Source of the DNA: CAYSGX01 sp964518215
Lineage (GTDB): Bacteria; Bacteroidota; Bacteroidia; Chitinophagales; CAIOSU01
Direction: 5' to 3'
NCBI GenBank assembly: GCA_964518215.1
Contig: CAZFFP010000069.1
Location: 1-20,609 of the forward strand
DNA length: 20,609 nt
Shown here: in pieces, positions 16,407-20,609 of the stretch
Position numbering within the stretch: the first letter of the stretch is position 1
Layout: each line of letters opens with the position of its first letter
The notes under the pieces: model-generated
The model's input: the letters and a program-made list of their open reading frames with translations, nothing else
What the model was told of the DNA's origin: nothing
Database searches by the model: none
Translations under genes and position numbers: made by a program

Positions 16407-16952
16407 ATGAGCAGGAAATACAAATTTCATAACAAAGAAGGATTATACTTTGTAAGTTTTGCTACGGTATATTGGATAGATGTTTTTATAAGAGAAGACT
16501 ATGCAAATACTATTATTAATAGCCTTGATTATTGCAGAAAAAATAAAGGTCTGGAAATTTATGGCTGGTGTATTATGCCTAGTCATTTGCATTTAGTTAT
16601 CAGAGCTAAAGAAAATAATCCTGAAAAGGTATTAGGTAGGTTTAAAGAATTTACATCCAAACAACTGCGTCAACAGATTGAAGAAAATCCACAAGAAAGC
16701 AGAAAGGAATGGATGCTTAAATTGATGCAACATGCAGCTTCAAAAAGTAGCAATGTAAAACAAATGCAATTTTGGCAACATCATAATAAGCCTATTGAAT
16801 TATGGAGTAATGATGTAACTGAACAAAAGATGAATTATATCCACATGAATCCTGTAGTAGCCGGTTTTGTAACTGAAGCACACCACTGGAAATATAGTAG
16901 TGCTATTGATTATAGTGGCGGTAAAGGACTGTTAGATATTGACTTTTTGTGA
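16407..16952 (+). CDS. REP-associated tyrosine transposase (RAYT, Y1/IS200-like HUH family)
   Basis: This 181-residue protein cuts and joins single-stranded DNA through a 5'-phosphotyrosine link. The HUH pair is His60-Leu-His62 in MPSHLHLVI, and the likely catalytic Tyr is Tyr144 in EQKMNYIHMNPVVAGF; both motifs and the N-terminal YFVSFATVYWIDVF are typical of the RAYT branch. The flanking inverted REP-like hairpins support this over a free-living IS200. The frame appears complete, ending in LLDIDFL, so the enzyme may be active. Its gene carries its own promoter placed so close to the ATG that the transcript should be leaderless. RAYTs are normally single-copy, vertically inherited genes; here it lies in a patchwork island. 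Confidence 0.88.
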   Translation: MSRKYKFHNKEGLYFVSFATVYWIDVFIREDYANTIINSLDYCRKNKGLEIYGWCIMPSHLHLVIRAKENNPEKVLGRFKEFTSKQLRQQIEENPQESRKEWMLKLMQHAASKSSNVKQMQFWQHHNKPIELWSNDVTEQKMNYIHMNPVVAGFVTEAHHWKYSSAIDYSGGKGLLDIDFL

Positions 16953-16983
16953 TGGTAATATATAATAGGTGTGGTTGTTAGGT

Positions 16984-17027
16984 ATTGGCTATTGGGTGGT
17001 TGTAAGGCATAGGCAATTGGCTATTGG
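16984..17027 (+). repeat. 12-bp direct repeats beside the right REP element
   Basis: ATTGGCTATTGG occurs at 16984-16995 and again at 17016-17027, running into the right REP-like hairpin. A GGT/GGC-rich spacer with related words (GGTTGTTAGG, GGTTGTAAGG) lies around them, suggesting a degenerate tandem repeat of about 32 bp. Confidence 0.5.
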
Positions 17028-17052
17028 CACACGCGACACGCGTGCGCCAGCG
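17025..17052 (-). repeat. Right REP-like hairpin element, 28 bp
   Basis: It is the exact inverted partner of 16320-16347, starting TGGCACACGCG and ending CGTGCGCCAGCG on the plus strand. It folds as GCACACGCG-ACA-CGCGTGCGC with one mismatch. It lies 72 bp beyond the transposase stop codon and could also terminate that transcript. Confidence 0.7.
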
Positions 17053-17057
17053 GGGGG

Positions 17058-17081
17058 AAGTTATATATTTAAATATAACTT
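17058..17081. repeat. AT-rich 9-bp inverted repeat next to the right REP element
   Basis: AAGTTATAT at 17058-17066 and ATATAACTT at 17073-17081 are perfect inverted arms with a 6-nt loop, only 5 bp after the REP-like hairpin and 40 bp before the next gene. It may be an operator or a remnant of the element's edge; no evidence decides. Confidence 0.35.
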
Positions 17082-17121
17082 AACTTAGTGCTACTGATTA
17101 CCAAAAAATAAAATTAAATGA

Positions 17122-17352
17122 ATGAAAACAAGAGAACAGTTAATTAAAGATATATACTCCGAGATTGATGAATTGGAGATAAAACTTCACTTAAATTTTG
17201 AGGATAAAAAATTTACCAAGTTGAGAGATTATGTAACATTTTACAATGATGCAGTAAGAGTGCATTGGATAATTGATAAAGAAAACTTGTCAATTGATAT
17301 TGTACAGGAAATCGAAAAAATTTTTAGCAATTATAATCCTATAAAAAAATAG
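17122..17352 (+). CDS. Hypothetical 76-residue acidic protein
   Basis: I do not recognise this protein. It begins MKTREQLIKDIYSEIDELE, is rich in Lys, Asp, Glu and Ile, and has no signal peptide or membrane segment, so it should be a soluble, mostly helical/mixed cytoplasmic protein. The centre (RDYVTFYNDAVRVHWIIDKENLS) has alternating hydrophobic residues suggestive of a strand pair. It lies between the REP-RAYT unit and a convergent two-gene set. Small genes of this kind in islands are often immunity or antitoxin proteins, but nothing in the sequence shows this. Another ATG 4 bp upstream is out of frame. Confidence 0.55.
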   Translation: MKTREQLIKDIYSEIDELEIKLHLNFEDKKFTKLRDYVTFYNDAVRVHWIIDKENLSIDIVQEIEKIFSNYNPIKK

Positions 17353-17385
17353 AATAAGCTTATTACATTTAAATTAGTACGATAA

Positions 17386-17952
17386 TTATTTTATCAACTC
17401 GATAATATAACTTGCTATTAAACTATCCTTTGGCATAATTCCATAAACATTATCTTTATTGCCATACCTTTTTCTAACTTCTCTTGGCGGTTCATTACCT
17501 AAAAAGACTTTACTAAAAACAATTGTTTTTTTATTAATATCAATTATATCTAGAACAATATCACGCCTAATAGCTAATACACCGTTTTGATACCTACCAA
17601 CCTCTGTTTCTATCATTTTGGTTAGACAGATTTTTTCAATTTCGGAAGATTTTAATGTCCTTAAATTTTCAGGAATTAAATAAAAAAGTTCATCGTTGAA
17701 TTTTATTTCTCCAAATCGAAAATCTAAACAAAACACCTTGCCACTTATTTTAAGTGTAGTGTCTATTTTTTCAGTATATGAATCAATATTAAAAGTATCA
17801 ATGAGTAATTTTATACTATCACTTAAAACAGAATTAATTCTTTCAGATTCAACTCTTCTCTCATTGACTTTAAAACCATCAAGAATTGATAAGAAAACTA
17901 TAATTAGAAAGAATGCCACAAAAAGCCAAATAATTCTAAAAGAGCTATTCAT
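17386..17952 (-). CDS. Hypothetical single-pass membrane or exported protein, 188 residues
   Basis: I do not recognise a family. Residues ~6-27 form one hydrophobic helix (IIWLFVAFFLIIVFLSILDG) with no signal-peptidase site or lipobox, so an N-in anchor with the rest in the periplasm is likely. The following ~160 residues are mixed alpha/beta (KISGKVFCLDFRFGEIKFND, then VLDIIDINKKTIVFSKVFLG). It starts 35 bp after the 293-residue membrane protein in the same direction, so the two are probably co-transcribed and may act together. Codons are AT-rich compared with the housekeeping genes, as for the whole island. Confidence 0.65.
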   Translation of the reverse strand: MNSSFRIIWLFVAFFLIIVFLSILDGFKVNERRVESERINSVLSDSIKLLIDTFNIDSYTEKIDTTLKISGKVFCLDFRFGEIKFNDELFYLIPENLRTLKSSEIEKICLTKMIETEVGRYQNGVLAIRRDIVLDIIDINKKTIVFSKVFLGNEPPREVRKRYGNKDNVYGIMPKDSLIASYIIELIK

Positions 17953-17987
17953 ATTATAATTAGATTAAAATGAAACCGAGGTTGAAT

Positions 17988-18869
17988 TTAGAGCTTAAAT
18001 TTAGACTTAGTTTTCAAATCACCTATCTCTTGAATATTTTTATTCAAATGAATGGAGGCTGTTATTAGCTTTCTTGCGTTGAGAATAGATATCCTTCTAT
18101 ATCTGTATTTAAGATGGACCATTTCGGAATAAATTCCTGATAATCTCAAGGCTAATCTTTGCAACTCATATGCTCTTAAATCTTTAGGATATTGTTTACA
18201 TAGTTCTTTTAGGTGAATAACTAAATTATCATGAACATATGACATTTCTCTTTTTGAATTAGATTCATTACTGTTATTCCATTCAAAAACAATTCTTGCA
18301 TATTCTTCAAAAAAAACATCTCCTTTGTTGTAGTTAAGCCTAAAGTAATCTAAAAGGTCACCAATACTCTGAACATAATATTTCCAATCTTTTTGTGTGC
18401 TCTGATACTTAATATTTAGTTCTACAAAATCATTTTCTATTGACTCTTCTAATTTTTGTAAGAAAGTAAGTGCCCTTTTTATCTTATCATGTTTTTCTAA
18501 TAATGTTAAGTTATTACCCTTTTTTCTTTGAAGTATTGACTTATAAAAATCTATAGTATCCCAATCTTTAATTCCTTTTACGTTGAAATCAGAAATTCTA
18601 TTTAAGCTAAAATCAGAAACTTTAGAATCTTTTAATGTTTTTGAAAGCGAAACTAAAGAAGATGATTGCTTATGAGCCGAAGTGGTAAGATTAGAAATTT
18701 GATTTTTTGTGTGCTGATAAAGGTCGTCTAAATAACAGTTCTCCTTATAATTATCATAAATTCTTTGAAGCAACATAGTTATTACTATCGAGGAAATAGA
18801 AATAAATACAGTAAAAACATAGTTGTCTTCACTAATAAATTCTCCGTTGTAAAAATTTATTTCTAACAT
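17988..18869 (-). CDS. Hypothetical membrane-anchored helical protein, 293 residues
   Basis: I do not recognise a family. A single membrane helix spans about 15-39 (YVFTVFISISSIVITMLLQ), followed by a long, charged, largely helical cytoplasmic part with coiled-coil character (EKHDKIKRALTFLQKLEES; LRAYELQRLALRLSGIYSE). Cysteines are few and no catalytic motif is evident. The general shape, one membrane helix plus a helical sensor-like domain, is seen in several phage-defence and abortive-infection effectors, but this is only an analogy. The start at 18869 lies just beyond an extra copy of the icmF tail, whose AGGAGG could act as its ribosome-binding site although 14 nt is a long spacing. The 188-residue gene follows. 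Confidence 0.65.
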   Translation of the reverse strand: MLEINFYNGEFISEDNYVFTVFISISSIVITMLLQRIYDNYKENCYLDDLYQHTKNQISNLTTSAHKQSSSLVSLSKTLKDSKVSDFSLNRISDFNVKGIKDWDTIDFYKSILQRKKGNNLTLLEKHDKIKRALTFLQKLEESIENDFVELNIKYQSTQKDWKYYVQSIGDLLDYFRLNYNKGDVFFEEYARIVFEWNNSNESNSKREMSYVHDNLVIHLKELCKQYPKDLRAYELQRLALRLSGIYSEMVHLKYRYRRISILNARKLITASIHLNKNIQEIGDLKTKSKFKL

Positions 18870-18872
18870 AAC

Positions 18873-18913
18873 AAATTACATATTCCTCCTATACTGCCCG
18901 CCCACCTCAAACA
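18873..18913 (-). repeat. Extra copy of the icmF 3' end (copy B)
   Basis: These 41 bp match the end of icmF at 19570-19610 in 35 positions, same orientation. The copy still reads V-FEVGGQYRRNM-stop, and all six differences are synonymous (Gly, Gln, Tyr, Arg, Arg codons). Homology stops sharply on both sides. It lies between the PIN toxin stop codon and the start of the 293-residue gene. Because the changes are only synonymous, the copy was probably part of a functional icmF of another lineage before it was placed here. Confidence 0.75.
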
Positions 18914-18915
18914 CT

Positions 18916-19332
18916 CTATTCCTCATTATTTAATATTTTTTCGAACTCAAAAGCATTAATAATATTCACCACAGGAAATTCTATTGATTTTAATACTTCA
19001 AAATGTTTATCATGGGTTACAATATAATCTGCTGCTGAAGAAATATACACATCAACAAATTTATTATCGTCTTTATCTGCATTAATCAAATTCCATTTAT
19101 AGTGTGGTTCTTTGTGAATTACATTTACGGCTTCGTTCAAAATAAGAATAAATTCATTGGCTACTGTTTCGTCATATCTGAAACGAATTTGTTCTTCGTA
19201 TTCTAATAAAATTTCGTTGCTAACTACAAGAATAAATTTGCCATTGATAAAGGTTTGAAAAAGCCAATGCAGATTACTTTTGGGACTTAATGCCACCATC
19301 ATTACATTGGTATCAACTAATGCCGTAAGCAT
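18916..19332 (-). CDS. PIN-domain toxin of a type II toxin-antitoxin pair
   Basis: A 138-residue protein of the PIN family (COG1569-like 'putative toxin component'), expected to be an RNase acting in the cytoplasm. The acidic site residues are in the usual order: Asp7 in ALVDTNV, Glu44 in SNEILLEYEE, Asp88/Asp89 in DKDDNKFVDV, and Asp108 in DYIVTHDKHF. Its ATG shares one base with the stop of the upstream antitoxin gene (TAATG), which implies coupled translation. The gene ends directly before a copy of the icmF tail. Members of this family have been tied to type II toxin-antitoxin loci; toxicity of this copy is untested. Confidence 0.85.
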   Translation of the reverse strand: MLTALVDTNVMMVALSPKSNLHWLFQTFINGKFILVVSNEILLEYEEQIRFRYDETVANEFILILNEAVNVIHKEPHYKWNLINADKDDNKFVDVYISSAADYIVTHDKHFEVLKSIEFPVVNIINAFEFEKILNNEE

Positions 19333-19544
19333 TATTGGTTAGGTTCATTAAGCCAACTATTAAAATCTTCTTGCGTGTAACCTTTTTCTTTTGAAATATT
19401 ATCTACACGGTGAGTCAATTTTTCAGCAAGATGTTTAACCAGCAGTGTTTTAATTTCTTGCAAATCTTCTTCGCTCATGGGGCGAGAAAATAATTTCAAG
19501 ATTTCAATTTGTGCTTTATTCAATGGCATTTTTAAATCGCTCAT
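19332..19544 (-). CDS. Antitoxin partner of the PIN toxin
   Basis: This 70-residue protein (MSDLKMPLNKAQIEILKLFSRPMSEEDLQEIKTLLVKH in its first half, written here only to show the charged helical character) is followed by AEKLTHRVDNISKEKGYTQEDFNSWLNEPNQ. It overlaps the PIN gene by one base and has the size and position of the antitoxin. The central segment resembles the small partner proteins found before COG1569-type PIN genes in Bacteroidota and Cyanobacteria. No clear ribbon-helix-helix motif is visible, so DNA binding is uncertain. It starts 28 bp after the icmF stop codon with no promoter seen, so it may be read from the icmF transcript. Confidence 0.75.
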   Translation of the reverse strand: MSDLKMPLNKAQIEILKLFSRPMSEEDLQEIKTLLVKHLAEKLTHRVDNISKEKGYTQEDFNSWLNEPNQ

Positions 19545-19569
19545 AATTGCTGCTTTTTAGAACTTAACT

Positions 19570-19610
19570 AAATTACATATTTCTGCGGTATTGCCCACCC
19601 ACCTCAAACA
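19570..19610 (-). repeat. Reference icmF 3' end (copy A), putative insertion site
   Basis: This is the live gene's terminal segment encoding LFEVGGQYRRNM-stop plus 3 bp beyond the stop. Similar segments recur at 18873-18913 and near 16126-16176, always at junctions of the island, in the same orientation. The pattern is that of an attachment site or recombination hotspot in a protein-coding 3' end. Confidence 0.6.
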
Positions 19611-20609
19611 ACGCATGAGTAATTTGTCCTAAAGAGCAATACTTGGTGGCTTCCATGAGGGCTTCAAAAACATTTTGGTTTTGTATGGCGGTTTGTTGCA
19701 CGGCTTTTAAGGCGGCATCGGCTTCAGCTTTATAAAAACTATGCAGGTGGCGCAGGGTTTGTATTTGCGCTTCTTTTTCTTCGGTAGTGGCGCGTATTAC
19801 TTCGCCCGGTATAACCGTTGGCGAGCCTTTGCTGCTCAGGTAAGTATTCACGCCAATAATGGGGTATTCGCCTGTGTGTTTCAGCGTTTCATAATACAAG
19901 CTTTCTTCCTGTATTTTTCCGCGCTGATACATGGTTTCCATAGCACCCAATACACCGCCTCGCTCATTAATTCTATCAAACTCTACCATCACGGCTTCTT
20001 CAACTAAATCGGTGAGTTCTTCAATAATAAAGCTGCCTTGTAATGGGTTTTCATTTTTGGCCAAGCCCAGTTCTTTATTAATAATGAGCTGAATGGCAAC
20101 GGCTCTGCGCACACTGTCTTCGGTGGGCGTAGTAATGGCCTCGTCATAAGCATTGGTGTGCAGCGAGTTGCAGTTGTCATAGATGGCATACAGGGCTTGC
20201 AGCGTGGTGCGGATATCGTTAAAATCAATTTCCTGCGCATGCAAACTTCTACCACTGGTTTGTATATGGTATTTCAGCATTTGTGCACGCTCATTAGCAC
20301 CATATTTATTCTTCAAAGTTTTTGCCCAAATGCGTCTTGCCACCCTGCCAATCACCGCATATTCAGGGTCAATGCCATTACTGAAAAAGAAAGAAAGATT
20401 GGGACCGAACTCGTTAATATCCATACCACGGCTGAGGTAATATTCTACAAACGTAAACCCATTGGCCAACGTAAACGCCAATTGGGAAATAGGGTTGGCA
20501 CCTGCCTCGGCAATATGATAGCCGCTTATAGATACCGAATAGAAATTGCGCACTTTGTTGGTGATGAAATATTGCTGCACATCGCCCATCATGCGCAGGG
20601 CAAATTCGG
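19573..20609 (-). CDS. icmF: Fused isobutyryl-CoA mutase / methylmalonyl-CoA mutase family protein, C-terminal part
   Basis: The frame runs off the window's right edge (EFALRMMGDVQ is the first readable stretch), so only about 345 C-terminal residues are seen. They are the mutase barrel of the B12-dependent acyl-CoA mutase family: SGYHIAEAGANP, NLSFFFSNGIDPEYAVIGRVARR, HIQTSGRSLHAQEIDFND, NCNSLHTNAYDEAITTP and ENPLQGSFIIEEL. The wording TTLQALYAIYDNCNSLHTNAYDEA and the end CSLGQITHALFEVGGQYRRNM fit IcmF, a fusion of B12-binding, G-protein chaperone and mutase parts of ~1100 residues that interconverts isobutyryl-CoA and butyryl-CoA; the N-terminal domains that would prove it lie outside. Plain methylmalonyl-CoA mutase is the alternative. 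Its 3' end appears to be an insertion site. Confidence 0.85.
   Translation of the reverse strand, partial: EFALRMMGDVQQYFITNKVRNFYSVSISGYHIAEAGANPISQLAFTLANGFTFVEYYLSRGMDINEFGPNLSFFFSNGIDPEYAVIGRVARRIWAKTLKNKYGANERAQMLKYHIQTSGRSLHAQEIDFNDIRTTLQALYAIYDNCNSLHTNAYDEAITTPTEDSVRRAVAIQLIINKELGLAKNENPLQGSFIIEELTDLVEEAVMVEFDRINERGGVLGAMETMYQRGKIQEESLYYETLKHTGEYPIIGVNTYLSSKGSPTVIPGEVIRATTEEKEAQIQTLRHLHSFYKAEADAALKAVQQTAIQNQNVFEALMEATKYCSLGQITHALFEVGGQYRRNM

Larger units (their letters stand above)
16320..17052. mobile_element. REP-RAYT unit: transposase gene between inverted REP-like hairpins
   Basis: A 181-codon HUH transposase gene lies between two perfect 28-bp inverted copies of a GC-rich sequence, each itself able to fold. 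This is the arrangement of REP-associated tyrosine transposases, domesticated single-copy relatives of IS200/IS605 that process REP hairpins. No target duplication and no classic IS ends are seen. The unit sits in the accessory island between proB and icmF. Confidence 0.7.

Noticed and set aside
16407..16952. Autonomous IS200/IS605 element
   Set aside because: No tnpB and no IS-type subterminal ends; the paired REP-like hairpins and the protein's motifs fit the RAYT branch better.
17353..17385. Another icmF-tail copy between the 76- and 188-residue genes
   Set aside because: Only ATTACAT (7 bp) is shared, which is expected by chance in AT-rich DNA.
1..20609. tRNA, rRNA, CRISPR array or integrase gene
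   Set aside because: None was recognised on either strand; the lack of an integrase is relevant to the icmF hotspot idea.

Overview
The window looks like a chromosomal segment from a member of the Bacteroidota, probably near the Chitinophagales; genus and species cannot be read from it. Supporting signs are two secreted proteins with C-terminal type IX secretion (T9SS) sorting domains, TAnnTTTG-type -7 promoter elements before sodA, tatA and a transposase gene, a three-LysM MltD-like lytic transglycosylase downstream of tatA-gatA, and an IcmF-type mutase.

Layout, left to right. 1-844: two hairpins, then a small MORN-like gene broken by one base in a run of nine T. 845-4681: a 1278-residue T9SS-exported SGNH-hydrolase protein carrying two very regular cysteine arrays. 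4865-9293: housekeeping block with sodA on the minus strand, then divergent tatA-gatA-lytic transglycosylase. 9365-13424: a T9SS subtilisin-like protease and a membrane-anchored SOUL protein on the minus strand, then a plus-strand sterol-desaturase-family membrane enzyme. 13714-16062: proBA, the first two enzymes of proline synthesis (minus strand). 16063-19572: an AT-rich accessory island between proB and icmF. 19573-20609: the 3' third of icmF (minus strand, cut by the window edge).

The island is the most unusual part. It holds a REP-associated tyrosine transposase (RAYT) between 28-bp inverted REP-like elements, three proteins I cannot identify, and a PIN toxin-antitoxin pair. Its internal junctions carry extra copies of the last ~35-40 bp of icmF. 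One copy, just beyond the toxin gene, still reads VFEVGGQYRRNM-stop and differs from the live icmF end at six bases, all synonymous. A more divergent copy and a 13-bp fragment lie just upstream of proB. This looks like a modular insertion hotspot at the 3' end of icmF, in which each insertion brings or leaves an icmF tail. No integrase is visible in the window, so the mechanism is open.
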